Source of the DNA: Lactarius indigo
Taxonomy: Eukaryota; Basidiomycota; Agaricomycetes; Russulales; Russulaceae
Length of the DNA stretch: 64,000 nt
Direction: 5' to 3'
NCBI GenBank assembly: GCA_025766275.1
Contig: JAFKAC010000047.1
Span: 372,001-436,000, forward strand
Shown: positions 32,601 through 45,900 of the stretch, one piece after another
Layout: each line of letters opens with the position of its first letter
Position numbering within the stretch: position 1 is the stretch's first letter
Notes under the pieces: generated by a model
What the model saw: only the letters and a program-made list of their open reading frames with translations
What the model was told of the DNA's origin: nothing
Database searches by the model: none
Position numbers and translations under genes: made by a program

Positions 32601-35600
32601 GAAAGGATGTGTTCGGGCTGGATAACAAGAACACCACCTTCGTTGACGCATCGCCTGTAAAGATCGCCGATGTTCTGAACTAAGGAGGTTTCCAAGCGCA
32701 AACTACGGGAAAAGGGAACGTAAAAGATGGGTCGATTGGCTAGGCCGGAAAGCCGGGAAACAAGAAGCTCGAACATCTGATTTGACAGAGGTTTGGGAGT
32801 TACGACTCTCATCAGATTTGAACCATTCGCGAGAGTCGAGGAAACAAGTGGTATTATGACCGACGACTTCCCCTCACCCATGTTGAGTTGAAGAGATATG
32901 CTTCGCTTAGACGTCGGTGCGATCATCTCGCGCGCGATCGATAGTTGTACTGGGCGAGCTAGGAAATTTGCTTCGATCTGTCCACAGAAATTGCTTCAGT
33001 TTACCAAGATTATATCCAGAAAGAAAACGAACAGACCTGAATCAAGAGCCAATCATGAGTCGACTCTGCCCCCGTATCCTCGCAGATAGTTTCGATTTCT
33101 CGAAAAAATGCCTCGTTCTTCTGCCAGAAGGCGAGCTCAAGTAGGCGTTGAGACTGCTGATATTTGAGGAACGCAACAGCGTAACGTTTGATTACAGGTT
33201 TCCACTGATCCGGCAGCGAGCCAATGCGGTTTCTGGCCAACTGGCGCAGCACCGAACGAGGAGTTATTCGAGGCCAGAGTCCGGCGATATCGAGTACTTT
33301 CTCTGCGCCTTTGGTTGGTGCAAGTGCTTCTGAAAGCTCTGAAAACATCAGTTCTTTCCTACGGGAACACTCATCACGGTAGAGGCGTAGAGAATCGTGT
33401 GAAGGAATCGTGCCAAGTTGCGCGAGCTGAGAAACGTTTTGTCTCGTAAATTCGTGATGACTCTTGCCCAAGTCATTTCCGTAGAGTTGAAGCAATGGCT
33501 CGTGATTATGTTGCAACTCACGAATCAGGCTCTGGAGGCCGTCCTCACTAGTAGATTTTGAGCTGCATTCTGATGATATGGCGGGAAGAGTGATGAGATC
33601 TGCTGTGCGGAGTGGAGGCTCTTCAAGAATCGATAAAGGTGTGCGGAATGCCAATACGTCGGGAATTAAGTATGTAGACACTGTGGAAGGACTGGCGGTG
33701 AAGCAGGGTGAGAAGGCGTACGAAGCGACCGTGGGAACATAGGGGCGATTCTCGTAATAATCACGTTGGAGGATAGTTTGCAGTTGCTGTATATGGTTTT
33801 TAAATTGTATATTCCTCGATATTGATTGAAGGTATTTCGCAAATTGTTGATGACAATCGGACTTGTTGAACCACTGCGCCGAAATATCGACAGACTGATA
33901 GTTTGGCCAATGGCTCAGCGTCTGTTGCGCGGCTATTAATGACTCCCTCTCGACCGCCTCATCGTATTCTATCCTCCTTCGCTTTTCGATTTTCTTCCTC
34001 TTGGTCGCTTGTATTTGGAAAGAAATAGCAGGGGTTAAATGCATAGGTAACGCACACCCGGATATCAGATTCTGGAGATGCGTGAGACTGGGGCGTATGC
34101 CATCCGAAAGGGTATAAGACGTCTCCGATGGAGGATGTAGATCCCGAAAGCGCTCGTCTGCAGCGATAACCGCGATGAAGGGGACGACGTTTGCCCATTT
34201 GGACTTGCTAAAGCTCGCCGCCGAAAGGCAGAACGACAATTTAATTCTCGAGTCTTGAGGATCGGTACCGTTCGTCGCCTTGCGGCAGAGGTCGTATATC
34301 AGGAGCCAGTCCCGAGTGGCGTCGAACTCAAGCCAGTACCGAGTATACGTCAGGGAAACTGCTGTGCTGGCGGGACCCAGCGAACCGTTTGAATTCAATA
34401 CACCCCAGAGATCCGGCCGTTTGTCCAGAGAATGCTTGGAGTTCCATATTGACCACGACATGCGATATGCCACGAGTTCTGCAGATGGCTCACCGGGTAT
34501 GTCCCTCGACTTGTACTCGACGTCTTTGCAAGGTGATAGTTGGTCCGAATTCTGAAGTTCCTGTGGATAAAACACGTTATTTCGAGACGCTACACGGTCT
34601 AGTAATAATTGATTGCGGCTGGGGATATCGAAGACAGTGGGATTGTCGTATAGGGCTTCTAATGCGCGCGCGTGATCAAGAATGTCGCATACCGCCTTGT
34701 AGAAGTAATGGTGCTGTGATAGAGCAGGGAGCTTATTCCACACAACAGTAACCATCGACTGTAAATGGCGCGGATAGTAAACTCTGTTAGGAGAAAGGCC
34801 CGCAATCAATTTGAGGAGTTTTGAACTATCGGCATCGAGCCTTTGAAACGATCGGCAAGCCGCGCCTCGCAGCGTGTTGAGGGCCTCTTCGGTTCCGGTA
34901 TGTCCGAGCAGCGGATCGGGAAGACAGTGACTTGTTAGCGCGTGAAGGTAACACGCATACAGCTTGCCGCTTAAACCCGAATTACTTGTCAGGCATCGAA
35001 GATTGGTGTCGATGACGTATTCATACCAGCGGACATATTTGCCCGCGCCGGTATCTATTGAAACGCTAGCGAAGTCCCCTTGCTGAGCGAATGAAATATC
35101 GCCTTGTGGGATGATAACCCGCCGTGACAGTAGATACCTTTCAGGACTAGCACGGCTTGGGCACAGAACGAGTCTAGTCTTCAAGCCAAACATCGTCCCA
35201 ATTGACTGGGTCTCGTCGACTACGTAGCCGGGAATACTTCGACATTCGAGCTCCGAGATCTGGTTGACGAAGAACGAAAGGTGCAACCGAGGCAAAGAAA
35301 CTTCCAGCAATTTCTCAGTTTGCGAAACAATGATATGTTCAGAGGTTTCAAGTGATGAAAGTAAGGAAGACACCATCCCAAAGGTAGCTGAGCGGATGTC
35401 GACCAGCTCTTCTGAGGGAACGGTTGGAATGCGCTTCCGGTGCATGAGATGAGATCGTGCCGCATGTTTCAGGAAGTAGAGACGCCAATTAGAGGGGCTG
35501 GATGTCCACGGAGATCCAGCGGGGCGAAATTCAACTTCACCGGTGCTCAGATCGAGCCAGTGAGTGTGTCCGTCGATAAAATGTCTTGGGAAATCTCCGG

Positions 35601-38600
35601 ATAGCGTAGAACGTGGTACGAGTTGAAATAGTTGCGAACCTCCTGGCTGGCGGGCTTTCAAATTTATATCTCCGTTTCCCCGTGAGAAAAGGATCTTCAA
35701 TCGGGTATTAGTGAGGTCGGATGCCAAGAGAAGGTCATACTTTACCTGATATCCCGACACGGTAGATCGCGTCATGAACTCCATTCCGGGTACATCAGCT
35801 GGCACCACGTCGAGGACTCTCTGAGAGAGGTCAAGTACGTAGAGAAAGGTAATCATGACACTCACCGCTCCCAAAATATCTGCGTACATGGGGTGTTTTA
35901 TTATCTCTTGGGGAAGCTTTCCCAGTGGCTTTCCGCCAACGAGTAGCTGACCGGTCAACAAATTGTAGTGGATCCTCTGCCCTCCTTCCGCTACGCAGGA
36001 GGTCCACCGAGAATTGGGTTGAGGGACAGCACACCATTTAGAAGATGCACTTCGACGATAGCCTGGCCAAAGCGATGAAATGGCATGATCGTAACCATCC
36101 GCGAGTGAGAAGCTCAGGTTGTCCAGCGCATCATGAAAGGAGAAAACAGGTTCCAAAAGGTGAAGTAGCCGCGAGTGACGGTGGAGCATTCGGGTAAGAT
36201 AGAAAGTGTTGTCGTTAGCGAGAGATGATGGTGTGTTGTCATGAACAATGATCGCGCATTGCATAGCTACAGAAAGGTCGTTGTAACTGGAAAATATAGT
36301 GGGAATATACTCCGGGGAAACGTCGAAAGTCGAGAAGCAGGTCACGGCAAGCATGCACAGTCGGCCGCGCAAACCCTCACGGGAAGATTCATCTTGCGTT
36401 AATTCTAGCCTCGCGCCTAGATCATGAATCCATTGATACGTCAGATCTCGAGCCTTCCGTAGCAACGCGCATGCCCCTTCACAAACTCCCGGGTCCGTCG
36501 CGGAGGCTATAAGACGGCTGCAGATAAGAGCTGGAGATCGTCAAGCCGCTATCGAAAGTGAAGGTATGCGACTCACCAATGGTCCGTACCGTGACTTCCT
36601 CGAGCCAGTTGGCTCTTATCTTTTCAATGAGGGAATCTAATTCATGCAAAAGAGTCTTCCCAAAGTTGGGAATGTCCAGATCGACGTGCCAGTCGCGTAT
36701 GCCATCCGATAGTGGCCCAAGTTGCCAGGCTGCCTGAGTAATCAATACGTGTACCTCCTCACGACGAAACGAGAGAGCTGGTGACGCCAACTCCCTCGCG
36801 ATGTTCAACCATTGTAAACGCGGGCCGCTGCGCAATCCGGAATATGCGACGAACTCGTGTATGCTGAGTTCTTTTGGGCAGTCAGCTTGGTCGGCGATGA
36901 TCTCATTGGAAGAATGCTGAGTCCCAGACACGGCAAAATGAAGTGGAGCGTATGGACTCGACGTGGGGACAGGAGGGGTGCACAGCTTTTCGACACAAGC
37001 TTCAGAGAAAGACCCTACCACCCATGAATTGCGGGATCGGTCGAACAGCCTGAGAGATAGTCCGTTATTAAGCAAAACTGAGGACTCGTCAGCAGGGATC
37101 CCGACCATCTTGTAGTGCGTGTTGTCGAAAAATGACTTGGTCGTTGATCCGATAGTGATGCGACGGTGTGACCGCGTCGCCCAGCGATTTAGGCCAGAGA
37201 AAGCGTCTAAAAGGATTTTGGGTTGATCGGGAGTGTCGGGAACTTCGGACATGCCTAAATCACGAAGAACCAAATAAGTCGTGTCGCGCCAAATAGAGAA
37301 CGTAGGCGGTGGGGACAGCTCGAATACTGCTTGCTGGGCCCGCAGAATCGAGGAGGGCAGGGGCCACTCGTGAGCGCGGATTTTTAGCGTTTTGGACTGC
37401 CGCTCCAGTTCACATTTCTTGCAATCTCCGCTATGTAACTCGTTCCCCAAAGTGTCCTTAATTTGCTCGTGGTCTAATGTCGAGGCTTCTTTAGATAGTG
37501 ATCTCTCTTGCTGGTTTAGGGTAGCTAGTTCGTCGCGCTTTTCTGCACGTTCTTCATGAGCGTGCGTGTTGATGTCACCGTGAAGGTGTTGCAGATCCTC
37601 GGAACTACGGAAGTACTGCGCAAAAAAGGACAACTCGGAGGCGGTGTTCGAGAAGATGGGGGTGACGTTCAGGGCTTCTTCGTGGCGCCGAGACAGGTAT
37701 TCTTCGATAAACAAAGCACGCTTTATGGAATCCGAACGATGAAGAAGTAATGGATGGAGGAATCTGACCGGAATTTCGGGAGAGTATTGTTTGAGTAAGG
37801 GACACTGCTGAATTGCGAGTGTATCCATGGCGACCCAGAGATCCAGGATTGTCAGGATCATAACGGAATTATCTTCGGCGTCGGTTCCGTAAACGTCTTT
37901 GGCGCCGGACAGATACTGCTCGATACACGAAGCAATCGCCTCCGGAGCACCGTCGTCGTGTAGAGACGCGGTGGCCCAGGACCCTAAATACTTTTCGACG
38001 GACACCTCAAAGTCCACTAGAGCAATGCGCCTATCTTTGGCAATGGCTTGTGCGAGTCGGCCTTCCGTAAACTGCTTGAAATCGCGAGTATTGTTAAGAC
38101 GTGGTATATCAGATGGGGAAAAATTTGTTTGAGAGGGGATACACGACGTCGAATTAAGCATATTTTCGAGGTGACTGCACGCGTTTACAAGGGAAATTGT
38201 CGAATCTGCAGCCAGGTCGAACGCCTCCGGAAGCCACGGTGGAGACAATGACGTAATAGCCTGAAAGTCTGTCCATCTTCGCTGGAGGTGCGCCTCCGTC
38301 ACCCTTGCAGTGTTGTAGATGAAGTCATAGATATGATGCGATACTTCCAAGCGCAATTTTGAAAGGCGTCGAGCTATTTTTGCCCTCATCGCGTAGAGTA
38401 ACTCGCTTGAAAAGTTCCGGGACAAGGAATGCCGGAGAAGAAAGGAATGAAAGAATAGCATGAAAGTCTTGTACATGTTGCTAACACGTAGAGATGTCTG
38501 GAGGGAAATTCTCAGGACAAGCCACAAGGGGGATCTTCGCCAAGGTGTGTACGCGTCATCCCATAGTACCTCGTCCCCTATGCGCTTTGTGATTCGGTCG

Positions 38601-39326
38601 ACAACAGCTGGCTGACCAAAAGCCCTGAGGATTCCCACCAATAACTCAGATATGTATCGGGGGTGAGCACTCTCCCGAACCTCATGGACGACAGATCCTG
38701 CCTTGGAAGTGGTTGGAGCGGAATCTAAGACATCAACATCCATTTGCAGGAGGAAGGAGGAGAGTTCCCGAAGAAAGCATTCATTGATAAAGGTCTCTGT
38801 CGGAATATGGATGGCGGGTCCAGGGTATGAACACAGAAGTTTCCCCTTGGCCGACATTATGGCGCTAGGTGGTTGCAAGACTTCAAAAACCTCGAATTGA
38901 ACGTAATTTGTGAGGGCAAGTCTACGAACGATAACCGCGGCGTTCTGCGCCCGGATATGCATGACGAATACATCTAGTGGAAAATGGTCAAAACACAGAT
39001 AGCACAATGAACGGCTAGAAAAACTCACCTCCGATAGTCATATTCGACAAAGTACGTTGCAGCTCGGCTGTTTCGAACGGAGATTTTGCAACTCGGCGAA
39101 CCGATTCCATCATTTTGATCATATGTTCCCACTGGGGTCGTTGGGAGTATGGGAGGACCTGAAGGAAACTTCGCGCGGCCTCGATAAGTACATGACATAT
39201 CGCCATATTCGATTCTCGTTCCGCTTTCTCGTCTTGTCCAACCTGGGGAAGCTTCGGGGGCATGAAAACGTGTTCAACGACAGAGCGTAGAACATCTGAA
39301 TCAATATCAGAAACTGAAATGGGCAT
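29690..39326 (-). CDS. Giant DUF6606/DUF3638/DUF3645 ATPase-like protein, copy B (complete frame)
   Basis: Seven exons: 39326-39029, 38973-36577, 36530-35866, 35820-33037, 32977-31940, 31885-30982, 30933-29690; 3,110 codons, 3,109 aa. The N-terminus shows the DUF6606-like HVFMPPKLPQ block; a CKKC pair is at 617-620. The C-terminal half holds LNMGEGKSS (P-loop Lys about 2085, DUF3638 region), PEHILSQK, LDESDE (about 2215), the DUF3645 block RAKDVPSLRAEFGHPDV (about 2392-2408), TRGTDLKLP (about 2667-2675) and QGCMRMRQLGKG (about 2695). The order resembles SF2/SecA motifs I, II, V and VI. Databases often label such fungal proteins ubiquitinyl hydrolase; I see no clear thiol-protease site. The intron used in copy C after GYQ has lost its acceptor here and stays open (51 nt). 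The frame ends about 8-16 codons earlier than in the other copies. The start is chosen by alignment with A and C. Confidence 0.88.
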
Positions 39327-39982
39327 CTCAATCAAGAGAGAGGTGGTGGGTGTGGGTGTGGCGGTAGAGCGTCTGCGACTGCAAGATCTTCGCCACACCC
39401 TTCACAACTGAGCGCCTAGGAGGCCGTTGACCGAACGCAATTTCCCGGCTGCTGACAAACACGGGCATTGAGTTGTCCTTGAAGGTTGGGAACGTGGAGA
39501 ATCTCACCTAGACCATTTGGATGAGTCTGGGTCAGGAAAGGCATCGTGGCTCACCTATAAAGACGAGCTGACGGGAGGGACTGGCCGGGTAAGGCGAAGT
39601 GGTTGCGCACTCAGTTCATTCGTACTTGTACGATCCAGTGTAAACAGTGGACCTAGGCCTGACTTCAAGGATTACATGGGACTTACAAACGGAATTGTAC
39701 GGGTCGTCCGTCAGTCACATGCAGGCAGTAGTACTTATACAAATGTGAAATTTTTTCGCAAAAAGAAGTGTACTTCCCGCTCGCCTACAGTCATAATTCA
39801 TGTACTCGTACAAGTGTAGGGAAAACAGTACAGGGATTTTCTAAATCACTTGTTTCAGAGTCAACTGGATTGCTATGATAGAGTACGATACAATTCCAAC
39901 GCCTTTGCACAGAAAAAAAAACGCCTCTCAAAAACTCGAAATGAAAAGCATTCTTACGTCTTATGATACGTTTACGACAATA
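39327..39982. other. Spacer between giant copies B and C
   Basis: It holds the promoter of B (right of 39327) and the 3' flank of C. A frame open upstream of the B start to 39398 allows a 24-residue N-terminal extension, not supported by A or C. A/T-rich near 39840-39970. No other gene. Confidence 0.5.
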
Positions 39983-42900
39983 CTAGTCAACCCGCACTTG
40001 CGACGACCCCAAGCCCCATTCTTCCCTGACCCACGACTCAAACTCACTGCTCAAGGGACGAGCATCTAAAACACGACCCAGATCCGTCCCACCGAATCCC
40101 ATCCCCTTCCTTCGTAACCCCGTCAACTCCTTGAAGATAGACATTACACTGACCAAAAACGGCGACCTTTCGCCCGTACGATACGCCGGAGGCACAAACC
40201 CGTCAACCTCAATATGTTTCGCACCTGGATGCGCCATGTGTAGCGCAAGTAACGCACATACCCGTTGGTACTGCTCTCTGCTGTCAAAGTAGAGTTGACC
40301 CGCAAAGAGATTCAGCTCGATTCGGAGGTGTGCAGGGGCGGTCCATTCCCTCGCCGGAGATTCCGGGATGGTGTAGAAAGCGAGGTCGGAGAAGGTCCGC
40401 ATAGAGGCGGTGACTCGTGGTGCGTAAACATGCAGTCGGACCTTTCCACTCTTGCGAATGACGGGGAGTAGTTCGTTTGCCTCGTGTGGGCTGATGACGA
40501 TCGCAATACTGTCCCTCCCAGATCCGCTCGATAAAACCCAATTGACGGGGCGGAGGTAGTCCGACAAGCACACGATGCTGGAGTGCCGCGTGGTGATAGT
40601 AAAATCAATGGTCGCAAGTGGAGAAGGGGACCATTCTTCTGTCGAGCTCAGGGCCTTGTCGATCCCAGCTTGGGAGAACAGCGGAATGATGTACCTGGAA
40701 GGGATAGGGAGCGATCCAGTACGAATGAAGTCGCGGAGGTCGTCGTGGATGATATGCTTCGCAGGATACACCTTTGGAGGACGCTCTACCTGACGTTCCC
40801 GCTCAACCTCGTGGTTCACTTCCCGCTCTTGTTCTTCCGCCATCCTAACATCAACCAACTGAGTCACTCCAAGACGTTCCAGCCGCTCGCGTAGAGATGG
40901 GATGCCCCTTATTTCAGGGCTCAACCCAGCGACCTGGGTGTTTGGGGCTGGTTCGTACATTTCTTCTAAAGTCTGCGACTCGCGCTGTAACCAGGAATTC
41001 TTCAAAACACCCAGGTCTCCGGTTGAATTGTACCGCTTGTATGCGGAAAACCGTCGGTGATGGTCAATTCCTTGCTGCGCCCAATGCGGGAGGTGGTGTC
41101 CAATATCCCAACAAGTTTCGTACATCGCCCAACGGAGGATGTCGATCACCCGCACGCCATTCTCGGACTCCTGACCACTCGTAATAAGGCCGCGAATCCG
41201 ACGGTCGACTTCTCCAGGTGCGAAGAACATCACCGATTGCCCCTTCCCCAGTTGCCGCATCCGCATACATCCTACATCCGTTTAGCTAATTCCTTCTTTT
41301 ATGTGTGAAAACTCACCTTGTAGCAGCCTATCTTTGGTGACCTTCGGCCCGAGCGTGACTGCTGCGCGCGTTTCTCGAGGAAGTTTCAGATCTGTCCCTC
41401 GTGTATGTGCGTCATCAAGATATACGACACACTTGTCGAGCTGCCGATTAAACGGTGAAGAGATCAGCGGTTCGATTGTTCCGTCCTGGGTGAGCACGGT
41501 GAGATGATCCGATTCGTTGAAATAGATAGCTGCTGAGATATGGGGCATAAGGGAGAGCCAGTGTCGTACTAAGTCCTCATTCTGCAGCTCCAACATTTGC
41601 GCTCCGACGTCCAATAGCACTCGGATCTCGGGCTTATGTCCAATTAATCGCTGCAAAAAGGCTTTCGCAGACTCGCGTTCGCCCTTTATGCCTTCAGTAC
41701 ATTCGTAGTGGTTATTTTCTGGTTGGAGAAGGTATTGCAAGACGAGTGCATTGGTGCTTAGCTGGGAGACGGGATCCTCCTGTGTTATTGACGTCGGCAA
41801 GAGAAACCGATTATCGTTCGTGCCACTGAAACCGGTTGTCACATTTGACTTGTCTTCGACCAGATCCCAGGCCGACGTGGAAAGCTTAGACGGAAATTCC
41901 TTGGCCGCTCGGGGAAAGACTACTTGAGACAGATAGAAATCGATAACTCTCGTATTTCTCGAGAATAGCGGAATGAGGTGTTTGTTGACTTGCGTGTCAT
42001 CATTCACATTAACGCCGTTGACCTGTCGCAGTGAGGTGGGAATTCCCTCCCCAAACTCGACCCACTGGTCGTATTCCATGTCGGGGTTGTCGAGCTTGGT
42101 GAGCAAATCGAAGCACTGAAGTACTTGCTCCTTTGTTAGACCACCATAGTAATAACTGAGGCAGGTCAGCGCAATGGCTACATCCGGGTGACCAAACTCT
42201 GCTCTCAAGCTTGGCACGTCCTACGTTTACCTTGAGCTGTGTCCCTTTGGTAGACATGTGGGTGGGCTTACCTTCGCACGATATGGGACAGCCAGTAGCG
42301 TGGCTGGCGTCCTATCTGAATCAAGACCGTAGTCCACTCTCCACCGGCGTTCCTTCAGCACGTAACCGAGGATCCCTTCGCCGTCAACTAGTAGACCACG
42401 CAGTAGAAGTATCCCACTCCATAAGGTTGTTCCGGAGCAGTGAGATCTGATTAATTGATGATCTTCGACAGAAACTTCCTTCCGGAGTATAAAGCGGCGA
42501 GTGGCCTCTCGGACTGAAGGTAAGAGGACGGCGAGTGAAAGGGTGTTTATTGCGCCTCCGAGAGCGTCGTCGGCAATGAGCGAAGATATCTGTCGAGAGA
42601 CCTCTTGATTGAGGATCCGCATCGTGGGAAAACCTTTCTGAGCCTGATCGAGCTCGAACATCTTCGGGAAACGGGAGTATAACCGCGCGGCGTGTGCTCG
42701 TAATCGACTGAAGACCTGTTGCGTCGTGGACCAACGATTTGGGTGATCGTCGACAGGCTTTTGCTCCCCTGCGGTGTAGACCAATTGATACCGAACATGT
42801 AGGATCTCATCGCTCTCATCGAGTACGTCGCGCGATACCTTAGCTAGCCATCTTTGTAGGTCTTTGAGCTGTGCAGTAGTTGAGAGTTTCTTGCGGTCGT

Positions 42901-45900
42901 CAATGGATGTTATGAGTGTATCAATACACATCAGTTTCTGTGAGAGTAAGTGTTCGGGTTGGACAACAAGAACACCACCGTCATCAACGCATTGTCTGTA
43001 AAGAGAGCTGATGCTTTGGACAACGGAAGCGCTCATTTCTAGATCCCGCGAAAATGGAACATAGAAAATACGTCTATCAGTAAGCCCAGAAAGTCTGCCG
43101 AGTAACAGTTGGAACATTTGATTAGAGAGTGGTTTGAGGGTCACGATTCTCGCGAGGTTGGAACCATCGGCTAGGGTTGCGGCGACGAGAGGTACAATCA
43201 CAGACGACTTTCCCTCTCCCATGTTGAGCTGAAATGATGCGCTTCGTTGACACGTGGGAGATATCATCTCGCGTGCGATTGCCAGTTGCAGCGGACGCGC
43301 CAAAAAGTTCGCGTCGATCTAACAACGCTACCTGTTAGCGTTTGTGAGTTTCGCAGGGAAGTTAACTAACCTGTATCAGAAGCCAGTCAGCAGAACAAGT
43401 CGCGGCGACATCCTCGCAAATAGTTTCCGCTTCCCGGAGGAGTTCCTCGTCCCGGCGTCTCGACGAAAGTTCAAGCAGACGCTGAGACTGTTGATATTTG
43501 AGGAACGCTATTGCGTAGCGTGTGATGGCGTATTTCCACTGGTCGGTCAACGTGCCGACGCGATCCCTGGACAGCTCTCGTAGGATGGATCGTGGGGTTA
43601 TTCGAGGCCAAAGACCCGAGACGCTGATGACAATTTCCTGGTTCTGAGATGGGGAAAGAGCTTCTGAAAGCTCAGAAAATATCGCGTCCTTCTTTTGAGA
43701 GCACAAATCGCGATAGTGGCGTAATGCCTCCCGTGAAGGAACTCCGCGGTGTACAGGGAAAGGAGCCGCTTTTCCGAGCAAGTCTCTGTGACTCTTGCTC
43801 AGGTCTTCTCCGTAGAGTTGTAGTAACGACTCTGGGGATTGTTGGAACTCATGAATAAGAGAGCTAAGGCTATCTTCCCTGGTCGATGGTAGCTTATTCT
43901 CAGCTCCGATCGACACGACGGAAGGTACGGCGATATCCGAGTCGCACTGTTCGTAAGTAGGTGACTGCAAAAAGTCGGCTCGAGACAACAGCACTTCTTG
44001 AAGCGAAGGAGATATCGCGTTGGGTGGACTCGCACTAAACCGAGGAGAAAACACGAACGGTGTGTTGGGGGGAGTCGTGATCTCGTAGCAGTCTATGATT
44101 TCCTGCAAGCGATGTATATGGTCCCTGAGATCGATGTTTCGTGTAATGGATTGTAAGTAAGCATCGATACATTCCCTGTGACCCTGGGTGTAGAACCATT
44201 GGGGCGGAAGATTGCAGACTGAGCGTCTCTTGGACCACTGTTTCATCACTGACTGCGCTGCGGTTGACGCCTTTTCGTTAATGGAACTGTTATATTCCCG
44301 TCTTCGCTCATTCATGACCTTCTTGTAGGCAGTTGCTCGGACGTTCATGGTTTGCGCAGGGGTTTCCTCCAGGGGACGAGCAAACCGAGAAATCAAATTC
44401 ACTAATCGTGCATGGTCCGGATACGTGCCATCTGAAAGGTCGTAGTGGGATGGTGAAGGTCGTGTAAAATCATGGAATCTTGTGTCCGTAGCAAAAATAA
44501 GGATGAGCGGGATGATGTTTGCGGAACATGTCCCGCTGAAGCTGGCTGCGGAAAGGCTGAACGCCAACCTGATCCTGGAGTCTTGAGGGTCGCAGTTTAA
44601 CTCTTTCTGACAACTATCGTATATGCCGAGCCAATCCTTCGCAGCGCTGAAAGTAAGCCAGTACCGGCTATAACGCAGAGAAATCCTAGTCCCGGCTGTG
44701 CCAAGTGATCTCCATAGTTGTATTGTATCCCACAGCTTAGACCAAGTCCGAGAAGGGCAGAGTCGGCCATTCCAAACAGACCATGACGTCTGGTAGGCAG
44801 AAATTTCGTTGCCTCCCCCATTGACTACGTCCCTTGATTTGTAGGCAATGTCCTCTGGAATTGAAAAGGATGAATGTCGTAAGCTTTGCAGGTCATTTGG
44901 GTAGTACACTCTGTTACGGGAGGCGGCGCGGTTCAGCAACGAAACGTCCCGGGGACGAATATCGAAGTCAACGGGCTCATCATTGAGTGCCTCCATTGCG
45001 CGTGCGTGATCAAGAATGGAGAGTACAGCTGAGTGAAAGTCATGGTGCTGTGAGAGGGCGGGAATGCTGTTCCATTGTACTGTGACCATCGACCGTAGGT
45101 TCGGTGGATAATATACTCTAATCGGTGTCAAGGTGCTTATCAGGTCCAAGAGCTTTGCGTCGTCCTCGCTTAGTCTTTGAAAGGACATAAAAGCGGCGCT
45201 ATGCAACATGTGAAGGGATTCTTCGGTCCCGGTATGCCCCATTAACGGATCGGGGAGACAATGGCTCGTGAGCGCATGCAAATAACATTGGTACAGCTTG
45301 CTAAGTAAGCTCACGTTTCCAGTGAGGCGTCCTAGATCGGTGTCGATAGTATACTCGTGCCACTTGACATGTTGTGCCGTTCCCGTCTTTATGGAAACAT
45401 TGGCGAAGTCGCCATTCAAGACAAACTCGATATCTCCCTGTGGGATAATCACCCGTCGCGGCGACTCCATAGACTCGTTGTTTGGGCGCAGGGTTAGTTG
45501 ATTTCTGAGCCCAAACATGGTGCCACAAGATTGAAGTTTATCGACGACGTATCCCGGCATGCTTCGACATTCCAATTCTGAGTCCCCATTGACGAAGAAT
45601 GCGAGATGCAATCGATTGAGGGAAACCTCTATTGCATGATTCGTGTGCGTAATGATAATGTGCTCCGAGGATTCGAGTGGAGAAAGTAAGCGGGATATCA
45701 TTTGAAATGTAATGGAACGAATATCGATTAGATCCACTGGAGCGGCGCCATCTCCGGAGATCTAGCGGAATAGGAACCGGTGATTTGTAAGAATCGTGAG
45801 CCGCCAATTTGACGGATCCGGAGTCCAGGGCGATTGAATAGGGCGAAATTCTATTTCTCCAGTGCGAAGATCAAGCCAGTGTACACAGTCATCTACGAAA

